In this document: positions 25,706 through 35,127 of the stretch, piece by piece
Layout of the letters: every line of letters starts with the position of its first letter
How positions within the stretch are numbered: the first letter of the stretch is position 1
Source: Pseudomonas shahriarae
Lineage (GTDB): Bacteria; Pseudomonadota; Gammaproteobacteria; Pseudomonadales; Pseudomonadaceae
Reading direction: 5' to 3'
DNA: 64,000 bases
Assembly (NCBI RefSeq): GCF_014268455.2
Contig: NZ_CP077085.1
Location: 4,567,001 to 4,631,000 of the forward strand
Position numbers and translations under genes: made by a program
Notes under the pieces: generated by a model
Database searches by the model: none
Seen by the model: only the letters and a program-made list of their open reading frames with translations
What the model was told of the DNA's origin: nothing

Positions 25706-25776
25706 GTAGGACCTATCTAGAAATGCGAAAGCGGCGGCCATTATGGCAAATGCCAGGCCTCAAGACAGGGCCGATC

Positions 25777-26256
25777 TCAGCCCTGGGCAAAGTCGCGCAA
25801 TGCGTCGCCTTCCATGCGGTACCGCACCCATTCTTCCTGGGGTTGGGCACCGATGGATTTATAGAAGGCAATGGCCGGCTCGTTCCAGTCCAGCACGCTC
25901 CATTCAAAGCGCCCACAACCATTGTCATAGGCGATCTTGGCCAGGTGGCGCAGCAACTTCTTGCCCGCCCCGCCGCCGCGCTGCTCCGGGTTGATATACA
26001 GGTCTTCCAGGTACAGGCAGTTGCTGCCCAGCCAGGTGGAATAGCTGAAGAAAAACACCGCAAAACCAATCGGCAAGCCATCACGCAGGCAGATCAGGCC
26101 ATGGGCAGTAGCGCCTTCGCTGAACAGGCTGCGCTCGATGTCCACCACGCTGGCGATCACTTCGTGGCGGGCTTTTTCGTACTCGGCCAGTTCAGTGATG
26201 AAGGTCAGGATCTGCGCAGCATCGCTGGGCACGGCGGGACGAATCTCGATGGTCAT
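25777..26256 (-). CDS. GNAT-family N-acetyltransferase
   Basis: A 159-residue acetyltransferase. The acetyl-CoA binding motif A is INPEQRGGGAGKKLLRHLA (about 92-110) with the RxxGxA pattern. The N-terminus TIEIRPAVPSDAAQILTFI and the stretch YLEDLYINPEQRG resemble diamine/polyamine N-acetyltransferases of the SSAT group, so an amine substrate is plausible but unproven. Single gene, divergent from the MFS transporter gene. Confidence 0.88.
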   Translation of the reverse strand: MTIEIRPAVPSDAAQILTFITELAEYEKARHEVIASVVDIERSLFSEGATAHGLICLRDGLPIGFAVFFFSYSTWLGSNCLYLEDLYINPEQRGGGAGKKLLRHLAKIAYDNGCGRFEWSVLDWNEPAIAFYKSIGAQPQEEWVRYRMEGDALRDFAQG

Positions 26257-26440
26257 GAACAGGCCTGCGGCTAAAAAAGAAAGGACACATACTAAGGCCC
26301 TTTGATGACCGCTTGCAGGGTTTTATGCAGGTGATTACTCCGTCCTGCAGCAATGTTGGCACCGGTAACCACAGAACAAACCGGGCGGTAGCGCATGGTA
26401 AAAAGTCCGTCATAAATCCAACAGACGCCCAGGTTCGCCC

Positions 26441-27649
26441 ATGCACCCCACTGCTCCGGTTGGCGGAAAGCTCTTCGCCTTGTTGTGCCTTGCCAGCTAC
26501 CTGCTGTCACTGTCGTACGGTTCGACGTTTTTGTTATCGCTGCTGATTGATTCCAGAGGCGGCAACGAGCATGACGCCGGCAGCGTGATCTCCATGGCGA
26601 TGCTCAGTACGTTTATCGCGGTGATTGTGTCCGGGCACCTGGCCGACGCCCTGGATGCCGCACGCGCGATTGCCTGCCTGGGGAGCCTGCTGGTGGCCGC
26701 CTGCCTGGGTTTTGCCCTGACGCCGGGTTTTGGCCAGGGCCTGATGCTGTTCGGCCTGGCCCTCGGGCTGGGCTGGGGCGTGTTCTATACCCTGGGCCCG
26801 ATCATCGTGGCGATGCTGGTGCAGCCCAGCCAAAGAGCCAAATATTTCGCCTGGCTGTCGGGCAGCATGATGACCGGCATCGGTTCGGGCCCCTTGTTGG
26901 GACGGGCGGCCAGCGCCCTGGGCCTGCCCCTGGAAACCGCGTTTTATATCGCGGCCCTCGCAAGCCTCGTGGGCGTGCTGATCTTCTGGCGCCTGGGCAG
27001 CCATCTCCAGCAACAACCCAACTCGCTGGGCGCCGGCGCCGTCTCGAAAATCTCCTGGGCCAGCACCCGGCGTGTGCTGGGCTCCAAGGCGGTGTTCGCG
27101 ATCATCATGGTCGGCCTGGGCGGCTGTGTATTTGGCGGCCTGTCGAGTTTCCAGACCAGCTACGCGGCACGCCATGGGCTGGATTATTCGCTGTTCTTTC
27201 TGGGCTTCATGGGGGCGGCAATCACCAGTCGTTTATTGATTGCCAGCTTTGTGGTCAGGCGCGATGCGTACTGGTCGGCCTGTGTGTTGTCTGGGTTGAT
27301 GGTGGTGTCGATCCTGCTGTTGAGCTTCGGCGTGCATGACAGCTTCAGCTACTTGCTGGCGGCCGTTACCTTGGGGGTCGGTTACGGCCTGACCTATTCG
27401 GTGATCAACGGCCTGGCCGCCAATGAAGCGCCGAACGCCAGCACGTCCCAGGCCTTGCTGCTGTTCAGCCTGTCGTACTTTATAGGCGTCTTCGGCTTCC
27501 CGCTGCTGGCCGGCAAGCTGATCGTCGAGCAAGGCGTACCGACCCTACTGGCGAGCGTACTGGGCATCGCCTTGCTCAACTGGCTGATTACGCTGGCGCG
27601 CCTGATCTGGCGCCGGGTTGCCAAACACAAAATCTTACAGGTGAGCTGA
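26441..27649 (+). CDS. MFS transporter
   Basis: A 402-residue integral membrane protein with about 12 hydrophobic helices in two halves joined by a polar loop near residues 185-210. Typical major-facilitator features are seen in the loop after helix 2 (GHLADALDAARA) and in glycine-rich helix 4. The substrate cannot be predicted. The ribosome binding site is weak. Divergent from the GNAT gene, 184 bases between starts. Confidence 0.85.
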   Translation: MHPTAPVGGKLFALLCLASYLLSLSYGSTFLLSLLIDSRGGNEHDAGSVISMAMLSTFIAVIVSGHLADALDAARAIACLGSLLVAACLGFALTPGFGQGLMLFGLALGLGWGVFYTLGPIIVAMLVQPSQRAKYFAWLSGSMMTGIGSGPLLGRAASALGLPLETAFYIAALASLVGVLIFWRLGSHLQQQPNSLGAGAVSKISWASTRRVLGSKAVFAIIMVGLGGCVFGGLSSFQTSYAARHGLDYSLFFLGFMGAAITSRLLIASFVVRRDAYWSACVLSGLMVVSILLLSFGVHDSFSYLLAAVTLGVGYGLTYSVINGLAANEAPNASTSQALLLFSLSYFIGVFGFPLLAGKLIVEQGVPTLLASVLGIALLNWLITLARLIWRRVAKHKILQVS

Positions 27650-27734
27650 CACCGTTCGTCGTGATCCAGGCACCAACAATAAGGGCGGGCAGACCAACCT
27701 AAGGTAAGGACTTTATTCCTATGGAGGCTCCACC

Positions 27735-28073
27735 ATGAATACTTCCAAAGTGACTGCCCTCGCCCTCGCCGGGTTGCTGTCTGCGGTATCTCTAGGCAGC
27801 TTCGCCGCGTCCGACCCTTCCACCGGTAAGACCGACCCGATTGGCAGCCCGCCCAACCCTGCCACCCAAGAGAGCAAAGACTCCATGGGCACCGGCCTGG
27901 ATACCAATGGCGGAGCCATCATCCAGAACGGTGCCGACCCACGCACCCAAGGCAATGACGGCAACCGCCAGGGCCTGGGTACCGATGTGGAGAACGGCAA
28001 GATCGGCCCCGGCAAGAACGCCGCTCCGAGCGGCAACGATGACAACCTGCCCGGCGCACCGAAACAACCTTGA
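27735..28073 (+). CDS. Small exported Gly/Asn/Asp/Pro-rich protein
   Basis: A 112-residue protein with a clear signal peptide (MNTSKVTALALAGLLSAVSLGSFA) and a mature part that is low complexity, hydrophilic and free of Cys, with repeated Gly-Asn-Asp and Pro-containing turns. GGAGG 8 bases upstream supports the ATG. It looks intrinsically disordered in the periplasm or outside the cell. I recognise no family. The next gene starts 53 bases downstream and may share the transcript. Confidence 0.72.
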   Translation: MNTSKVTALALAGLLSAVSLGSFAASDPSTGKTDPIGSPPNPATQESKDSMGTGLDTNGGAIIQNGADPRTQGNDGNRQGLGTDVENGKIGPGKNAAPSGNDDNLPGAPKQP

Positions 28074-28126
28074 CCCCTTGACCGACAGACGAACACTACC
28101 CCACCACTGACCCTGAAGAGGTATGC

Positions 28127-28387
28127 ATGAACGTCGATAAAAACCTGGAGAAAGAAGTCCTCACCCGCCTGCTGCACGCGCACCCGAACGGTTTGGGTAA
28201 GGAGGTGCTGGATAACTACCGGGGCGAAAAAATCGTGGCCAGCACCCTGGCCACTCTTCAGGAGCGTGGACTGATCAAGGAAGGCCACGTGACCTGCAAC
28301 GAGGCCGGCGAACACGCGCTGCACCTGCCGATCAAACTGACGGCCTCTGGCGTGGACGCCGCCCGCAAGCTGGAAAGCCAGCCGTAG
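28127..28387 (+). CDS. Small winged-helix-like hypothetical protein
   Basis: An 86-residue soluble protein. Its pattern (LEKEVLTRLLHAHPNG, then STLATLQERGLIKEGH, then LTASGVDAARKLE) is that of a winged helix with a wing hairpin and a final helix, as in small MarR/ArsR-like folds, but without a clear recognition-helix signature. ATG preceded by AAGAGG. It may be a stand-alone DNA-binding or protein-interaction module. Function unknown. Confidence 0.7.
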   Translation: MNVDKNLEKEVLTRLLHAHPNGLGKEVLDNYRGEKIVASTLATLQERGLIKEGHVTCNEAGEHALHLPIKLTASGVDAARKLESQP

Positions 28388-28452
28388 CGGCTGTCGAGCC
28401 CTGGCGAGGCTGCGCTTGAGTGCGCAGTGCTCGCCCTTTCGCCAGGCATCAC

Positions 28453-29190
28453 CTACAGCGTTGGGCGTTGCGCAGCCACCAGCAACATCATCGGCCGCTC
28501 CAGCTCCTCCGCCAACTCTGGCCGGGCCACAAGGTCCGCGGCACTCGGGCCCCATTCTTCAATATGGCTCAGGCTCAAGCCTGCTTTGATCAACATGTTG
28601 AGCAGCGTGCCCAGGGTACGGTGCTGCTTGATCACACCCTTGGCCAGCCAGTCGGTGACCCGTGGCCCTTCCAGTTGATAACTGTCCAGCGGCCAGCTTT
28701 TACGCCCTTGCTCATCGACCTGCCAGCCCGGTTGCCGGGGCGCCATGAAGATCGGGTGCTCGATGGAGAAAACCAGCCGTCCTCCCGGCTTCAGGGCTTT
28801 ATGAATACGGGCAAACAGCCCGGGTAGATCGGTGATGTAGTGAAAGGCCAGCGAGCTGTAGGCCAGGTCATAAGCCGCATCGGGCAGATCAAGCTGCTCG
28901 AGGTCGGCAATGGCATAAGTAATGGCCGAGGATGAAGTCATTTCCTTCGCCCGCGCCAGCATCTTCTGTGAGACGTCCAGCCCCAGCACCTGTTCGGCGC
29001 CCTGTTCCTGGGCCCAGCGGCTGAACCAGCCATAACCACAGCCCAGGTCCACCACCTTCAATCCCTGCATCAGCGGCAACAACGCCTGCAACGCGGGCCA
29101 TTCCGGCGCACCTGCCAACCCTTGCAGGGAGCGGCCCATTTGACTGTAGCCCGCGAAAAAGGCTGGGGTATCGTAGATATTCTGCGTCAC
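28453..29190 (-). CDS. Class I SAM-dependent methyltransferase
   Basis: A 245-residue enzyme of the Methyltransf_11 type. Motif I for S-adenosylmethionine binding is VVDLGCGYGWFSRWA (about 46-60), followed by the acidic residue in LGLDVS (about 73-78). The substrate is not evident; the overall form is like UbiE/COQ5-related small-molecule methyltransferases. The start is GTG 29190, 7 bases after the stop of the DUF1285 gene, so the two are co-transcribed. Confidence 0.88.
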   Translation of the reverse strand: MTQNIYDTPAFFAGYSQMGRSLQGLAGAPEWPALQALLPLMQGLKVVDLGCGYGWFSRWAQEQGAEQVLGLDVSQKMLARAKEMTSSSAITYAIADLEQLDLPDAAYDLAYSSLAFHYITDLPGLFARIHKALKPGGRLVFSIEHPIFMAPRQPGWQVDEQGRKSWPLDSYQLEGPRVTDWLAKGVIKQHRTLGTLLNMLIKAGLSLSHIEEWGPSAADLVARPELAEELERPMMLLVAAQRPTL

Positions 29191-29197
29191 GCCGGTA

Positions 29198-29764
29198 TCA
29201 ATCCCTGGGTTCCAGGCCTATCGGAAAGAACACCCCGCCACTCCAGATGCCCAGCCAACTCTCGCCATCGATCAGGCGCGTCACCGCCAGCTCCACCATC
29301 TGGTAGAACACGTTGCGATGAACCAGTGCTTCAAGGTTGTTGCGCACCCGCACGTAGGGCGACGGTTCCTGGGTCTGCGGATCAATCACCACCCGCAACG
29401 GGTGTTCGGGGCCGGCTTCGATGACGTCTTCGACATTGGAGGTAAACCGCAGGAGTTGGCTTTCGCCCTGCCCCTCGACCTCCATCGACACCGCCACAAA
29501 TGGCGCGTCATCTACCTTGATCCCGACCTTTTCCACCGGAGTGATCAAAAAGTAATCATCGCCATCGCGGCGGATGATATTGGAGAACAGCTTGACCATC
29601 GGTTTACGCCCGATGGGGGTGCCCAGGTAGTACCAGGTGCCGTCGCGGGCGATACGCATGTCGATATCGCCACAGAAATCCGGGTTCCACAGATGAACCG
29701 GAGCCGGTCCCTTGCCCTTGGGCAACTGTGCCAACAAATCATTGGCCTTGGCCGAACCCGTCAT
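29198..29764 (-). CDS. DUF1285 domain-containing protein
   Basis: A 188-residue cytoplasmic protein matching the DUF1285 family by its pattern HLWNPDFCGDIDMRIARDG, GTWYYLGTPIGRKPMVKLF and YFLITPVEKVGI. The family is common in proteobacteria and of unknown function. AAGGAGA 6 bases upstream of ATG 29764. Middle of a DUF4823 - DUF1285 - methyltransferase gene row in the same direction. Confidence 0.88.
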   Translation of the reverse strand: MTGSAKANDLLAQLPKGKGPAPVHLWNPDFCGDIDMRIARDGTWYYLGTPIGRKPMVKLFSNIIRRDGDDYFLITPVEKVGIKVDDAPFVAVSMEVEGQGESQLLRFTSNVEDVIEAGPEHPLRVVIDPQTQEPSPYVRVRNNLEALVHRNVFYQMVELAVTRLIDGESWLGIWSGGVFFPIGLEPRD

Positions 29765-29780
29765 GCTGTTCTCCTTTGAA

Positions 29781-30386
29781 TTACTGGTCGCTCATGCCCA
29801 GCAGGCTGCGGGCGTACTGCCGCAACGGTGGGCCAAGCAAATCTTCGGGTTTATTGTCGTGGAACGTCAGTAAACCGCCACGACTGCGGATCCGTGCAGT
29901 ATCAATCAAATACTGGGTGCTGGTCTCGATCAACATAATCTGGATCACGCCACTGTCGACACCCAGCCGGTCCAGGGCTTCCTGGTCGGCCCATTCATCT
30001 GCATTGCCAATGCGATCATCAGCCTTGGCGAACCGCGTGTACAACAGGTAATGGGCACCTGCTTCACGGGCTTCGGCCATGGCCTGCTCCAAACCTTCCG
30101 GGGCGCGGGCGCGGCGGACCATGGGGAAGTATTCGATAAAACCGTTGAAGGCTTCTTCGGCCACCACATTGGGTCGCGGGTAGGCACTGCCCGGCGGCGT
30201 GAACGCACCCTGGGCGATAAACACAAAGGAATCGGGCTGAATGCGAACCGAGTTGGAACGACGTGTGTCGCTGTGGTCCAGCAAACCGGCATCGCTCATC
30301 TGATAGCGAGTGCCTTCGGCCATATCGCTGACTGTCATGCAGCCACCCAGCGCAAACGACGCCAGCAACAAAACCAGACTACGCAT
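29781..30386 (-). CDS. DUF4823 lipoprotein
   Basis: A 201-residue outer-membrane lipoprotein with lipobox ALGGC (Cys16). The mature part matches DUF4823 by RRSNSVRIQPDSFVFIAQG and YLLYTRFAKADDRIGNADEW. Function unknown; the alternating strand/helix pattern suggests a TolB/curli-like small fold. It stands 16 bases upstream of the DUF1285 gene and may be the first gene of that unit. Confidence 0.85.
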   Translation of the reverse strand: MRSLVLLLASFALGGCMTVSDMAEGTRYQMSDAGLLDHSDTRRSNSVRIQPDSFVFIAQGAFTPPGSAYPRPNVVAEEAFNGFIEYFPMVRRARAPEGLEQAMAEAREAGAHYLLYTRFAKADDRIGNADEWADQEALDRLGVDSGVIQIMLIETSTQYLIDTARIRSRGGLLTFHDNKPEDLLGPPLRQYARSLLGMSDQ

Positions 30387-30460
30387 CCTATCCTCCAGAG
30401 GCCGGTGACGGAAAACCGGCGAATGGGCACGAGATGCAGATTTTGCGCCAGCTTGCCTGG

Positions 30461-31429
30461 CTAGCCGCCAATGATCTTCATCACCGTCGCCCCGCCCGAA
30501 AACGCCACTTCCTGCTTATCGCCCAAGGCCTTGACCAGCAAGCCCTGTAACGCCGGCAAGGCCTGATGACGCGGCTTGTCCAACAAGTCGCCGACATAGT
30601 GGCGGTTGCTCGAAGACAGACAGCCGTGCAGCCAACCTGTGGAAGACAGACGCAGGCGTGAACAGGTTCGGCAAAACGGCACGCTTTCATTGGCGATCAC
30701 GCCGAAGTGGCCCTGGCCGGGAATTTCATAGCGCACGGCCGTGGCATCCACCGGGGCGTCGGCCTGCAGGTATTCGTGATGTTCGCCAATCAGGCTCAAC
30801 AGTTGTTGCAGGCTGACAAATTGCTGCAGGAAGGCGTTGGAGTCGCTAGCCAGGTGGCCCATGCGCATCAACTCGATAAAACGCAGTTCATAACCGCGCG
30901 CCAGGCAATATTCCAGCAGCGGCATCACCTGGTCGAGGTTCTGCCCGCGCAGCGGCACCATATTGACCTTGATCTTGATCCCCGCCGCACGTGCCTGGTC
31001 CATGCCATCAAGCACCGTGGCCAGGTCGCCGCCCCGGGCAATCCCGCGAAAGGCATCGGCATCCAGGGTGTCGAGGGACACGTTGATACGACGAATGCCG
31101 GCATCCACCAGCAGTGGCAACTTGCGCGCCAGTAACTGGCCATTGGTGGTCAGGCTGATATCACTCAAGCCCATCTGCCCGACGGCCTGCATAAAGGTTT
31201 CGAGCTTGGGGCTGACCAGCGGCTCGCCGCCGGTGATCCGCAGGCGATCAATGCCCGCTGCCTCGATCAGGTAGGCCACGCCACGCGCCATGGCCTCGGC
31301 CGAGAGTTCGTCCTGCGCAGCCACCAGCCGCTTGCCGTTGGGCACGCAGTAGGTACAGGCGTAATTGCAGGCTGAGGTCAGGCTGATCCGCAAATTGCGA
31401 AAACGCCTGCCTTGACGATCAACGATCAT
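30461..31429 (-). CDS. moaA: GTP 3',8-cyclase (molybdenum cofactor synthesis)
   Basis: A 322-residue radical-SAM enzyme that starts molybdenum cofactor synthesis by converting GTP to 3',8-cyclo-GTP. The first 4Fe-4S site is Cys21, Cys25, Cys28 in SACNYACTYC; the GGEP motif for SAM is at about 67-70. The second cluster is Cys253, Cys256 and Cys270 in FCRTCSRLRL...HGC. The essential C-terminal GG is present. Complete and normal in length. It is isolated from other moa genes. The only molybdoenzyme visible in the window is the hydroxylase at 52771-55559. Confidence 0.95.
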   Translation of the reverse strand: MIVDRQGRRFRNLRISLTSACNYACTYCVPNGKRLVAAQDELSAEAMARGVAYLIEAAGIDRLRITGGEPLVSPKLETFMQAVGQMGLSDISLTTNGQLLARKLPLLVDAGIRRINVSLDTLDADAFRGIARGGDLATVLDGMDQARAAGIKIKVNMVPLRGQNLDQVMPLLEYCLARGYELRFIELMRMGHLASDSNAFLQQFVSLQQLLSLIGEHHEYLQADAPVDATAVRYEIPGQGHFGVIANESVPFCRTCSRLRLSSTGWLHGCLSSSNRHYVGDLLDKPRHQALPALQGLLVKALGDKQEVAFSGGATVMKIIGG

Positions 31430-31460
31430 GGATCACTCCGGCAGAGGATAATTCGGGCGC

Positions 31461-31492
31461 GCTAAAACCTGACTCATAAATCAGATTTTAGC
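31461..31492. promoter_or_regulatory. Long inverted repeat 31 bases upstream of moaA
   Basis: GCTAAAACCTGA and TCAGATTTTAGC form a 12-bp inverted repeat with one mismatch and an 8-base spacer. A second small palindrome, GCAAGGtCCTTGC, follows at 31491-31503. Position fits either an operator over the moaA promoter or a 5' leader hairpin; it could also mark the end of the upstream TetR-family transcript. No T-run is present. Confidence 0.45.
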
Positions 31493-31568
31493 AAGGTCCT
31501 TGCCTGAGTATATTCCTGGGTTATCACATACGGCAGTAAATCAGCCGGCCATTGCCCGGATGAATGCC

Positions 31569-32222
31569 TTAGGTGGCAGGCGTCTCGGGGTTAGGCTGGT
31601 CGCTGCTGTGCTTGCGCTTGTTGCCCATGCGCACGCCGATGTCCATCAGGAATTGGAAGAAGCCTTCCTGATCTTCCAGCACATTGCTCCAGAATGGCGA
31701 GTGGTACAGCGCCACGGCGCCATGCACCAACGCCCACGCGGCGCAGTAATGGAAGTAAGGCGGCACGTCTTCCAGCTTGCCTTCGCTGATCCGGCCTTTG
31801 ATCAGCAGGGTCAGGCGTTCGAAGTTCGAGGCACGGATCTTGTGCAGTTCCTCGACCATTTCCGGCACCTGGTGGCCCTTGACCACTTTTTCTTCCAGGC
31901 GGTCAAACAGGCGGTAACGCTGCGGGTCACGCATGCGGAACTCAAAGTACGCCCGGGACAGGGCTTCCTTGTCCTTGTCGACATCGGCCGAATGCAGCAA
32001 CTCGTTCAAATCGCGCTCGTAGTCGAGCATCAGGCGCAAGTAAATCTCGGCCTTGGACTTGAAGTGCTTATAGATCGTGCCTTTGCCGATACCCACGGCA
32101 TCCGCAATCATCTCGACGGTGACGCTGTCTTCACCCTGTTCGAGGAACAATTTGAGCGCGGTGTCGAGAATTTCCTGCTCACGGCGGCGAAACTCACGGA
32201 CCTTACGGGGTTCTTTGTGCAT
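31569..32222 (-). CDS. TetR/AcrR-family transcriptional regulator
   Basis: A 217-residue regulator with the TetR HTH at about 12-60 (SVTVEMIADAVGIGKGTIYKHF) and a helical ligand domain. ATG 32222 (MHKEPRKVREF) is chosen; a much longer upstream frame lacks family resemblance. As I recall, PAO1 has a TetR-family gene (PA2957) at the equivalent place upstream of rgsA and tatD. The target and ligand are unknown. Lys/Arg-rich ends are normal for this subgroup. Confidence 0.9.
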   Translation of the reverse strand: MHKEPRKVREFRRREQEILDTALKLFLEQGEDSVTVEMIADAVGIGKGTIYKHFKSKAEIYLRLMLDYERDLNELLHSADVDKDKEALSRAYFEFRMRDPQRYRLFDRLEEKVVKGHQVPEMVEELHKIRASNFERLTLLIKGRISEGKLEDVPPYFHYCAAWALVHGAVALYHSPFWSNVLEDQEGFFQFLMDIGVRMGNKRKHSSDQPNPETPAT

Positions 32223-32509
32223 AGAAAGAGGTCTGCAGAGGTCAGTATTGGAAGGGATGAGCGTGCCGATGACGGAACGTTTTACCCGGTGCGAGGGATT
32301 ATCCCGACTGCACGGTCGTTGGGCAACGTCTATATGAACAACCCATACACTAAACTTACAGCACGCCAACGAATCAGGCGCTATCGGTCAGAAATAAAGC
32401 ATAGATTCGCACGATGTACTGCCGCCCCATGAGAACTCAAGCGAAGCGGATGTATTCCAAATCTGTTTAAAAAACGACCAGAAGCGGCTGGACTGCACGG
32501 GATACTGAT

Positions 32510-32516
32510 CAATACT
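32510..32516 (+). promoter_or_regulatory. Sigma-S-like -10 element of rgsA
   Basis: CAATACT differs at one base from the sigma-S -10 form CTATACT and lies 6 bases before the predicted RNA start. RgsA is known to depend on RpoS. Confidence 0.5.
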
Positions 32517-32522
32517 TCATCT

Positions 32523-32639
32523 GTCGGTGTGACATCTCCCCCAAGTGACACACCGATATGGGTACCAACGGACCGCGTATCCTTGTTTACTCCTAATGGT
32601 CTTAGCCCGGATTCACCCCCCAGAACCCGGGTTTTTTTT
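32523..32639 (+). ncRNA. rgsA: RgsA (P16) small RNA
   Basis: A plus-strand RNA of about 117 nt, recognised by position (directly beside tatD, as in other pseudomonads) and sequence. The 5' hairpin pairs TCGGTGTG (32524-32531) with CACACCGA (32549-32556); the 3' end is the terminator CCCGGATTC/GAACCCGGG (32606-32614 and 32623-32631, one mismatch) followed by T8. RgsA is an Hfq-dependent sRNA controlled indirectly by GacA through RpoS and linked to oxidative-stress resistance. The exact ends are inferred from the -10 element and the T-run. gacS itself begins at the right edge of this window. Confidence 0.85.
32606..32639 (+). terminator. Terminator of rgsA
   Basis: Nine-bp stem with one A.C mismatch, loop ACCCCCCA, followed by eight T residues. 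Confidence 0.88.
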
Positions 32640-32648
32640 GCCTGGGAT

Positions 32649-33431
32649 TCAGCGAACGTGGGCCAGCGGGAACAGACGCTTGAAGTTGGCGGTGGTCTGC
32701 TCGGCAAAACGCTCCACCGACTCGCCGCGCAGCATTGCCAGGTAATCCGCCACATCCCGCACATATTCCGGCAGGTTGGGTTTGCCGCGATGGGGGATCG
32801 GCGCCAGGTAGGGTGAATCGGTCTCGACCAGCAAGCGATCGGCCGGCACCTGGCGCGCCACGTCCCGCAGGGCCTCGGCGTTGCGGAAGGTGACGATGCC
32901 CGACAAGGAAATATAGAACCCCAGGTCGAGGGCCGCCTTGGCCATCTCCCAGTCCTCGGTAAAACAGTGCAACACACCCGCCTGGGGCAGAGCGGCTTCG
33001 CGCAGCAAGGCCAGGGTGTCGGCGCGGGCGCCGCGGGTATGCACGATCACCGGCTTGCCGGTCTGCTGCGCCGCTTGCAGGTGCAGGCGGAACGAGGCTT
33101 GCTGCAACTCGGCGGCTTCCGGCTCGTAGTGGTAGTCCAGGCCGGTCTCGCCAATAGCCACCACCCGCGGGTGATTGAGTTCGTCCAGCAGCCACTCAAG
33201 GGCCGGGGCTTCACCGGGCTTGAGGTCCAGGGGGTGGATGCCCACCGAGCAATCCACATCGGCATAGCGTTCGGCCAGGGCCTTGACGTCGGCGGCGTTC
33301 TCGGCGCTGACGCCAATGCACAGGAAGTGCCCGACGCCACGCTGACGCGCAGCGTCGAGGGCAGCGTCCAGGGAGCCGTTGTGGGCGGCGAGGTCGAGGC
33401 GATCAAGGTGGCAATGGGAATCTACGAGCAT
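32649..33431 (-). CDS. TatD-family metal-dependent deoxyribonuclease
   Basis: A 260-residue hydrolase of the TatD/YcfH group. The first metal ligands are His6 and His8 in DSHCHLDRL; Glu in IGETGLDYHYEP (about 92-103), His in PVIVHTRGA (about 128) and His in LHCFTED (about 153) complete the site. TatD proteins are metal-dependent DNases and possible tRNA or D-amino-acyl hydrolases. Located downstream of holB as in other pseudomonads, but with no pilZ gene between (see findings). Confidence 0.93.
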   Translation of the reverse strand: MLVDSHCHLDRLDLAAHNGSLDAALDAARQRGVGHFLCIGVSAENAADVKALAERYADVDCSVGIHPLDLKPGEAPALEWLLDELNHPRVVAIGETGLDYHYEPEAAELQQASFRLHLQAAQQTGKPVIVHTRGARADTLALLREAALPQAGVLHCFTEDWEMAKAALDLGFYISLSGIVTFRNAEALRDVARQVPADRLLVETDSPYLAPIPHRGKPNLPEYVRDVADYLAMLRGESVERFAEQTTANFKRLFPLAHVR

Positions 33432-33464
33432 AAGAAGTTACAACTTGCGTCACAGGAAGTGTCT

Positions 33465-33487
33465 GGCCGACGAAACATCCGTCGGCC
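33465..33487. repeat. Perfect 8-bp inverted repeat between holB and tatD
   Basis: GGCCGACG and CGTCGGCC are separated by 7 bases. It lies in the 65-base gap between holB and tatD (both minus strand), where P. aeruginosa has pilZ. No T-run follows, so it is a hairpin of unknown role. Confidence 0.5.
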
Positions 33488-33496
33488 CCGAAAATA

Positions 33497-35117
<1,621 letters not shown>

Positions 35118-35127
35118 TTAGTCAGAG

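Larger units (their letters stand above)
32223..32648. other. Intergenic region between the TetR gene and tatD, containing rgsA
   Basis: 426 bases. The right part is the RgsA small RNA (32523-32639). The left part (32223-32500) should hold the TetR-gene promoter; no further motif is evident. Confidence 0.7.
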
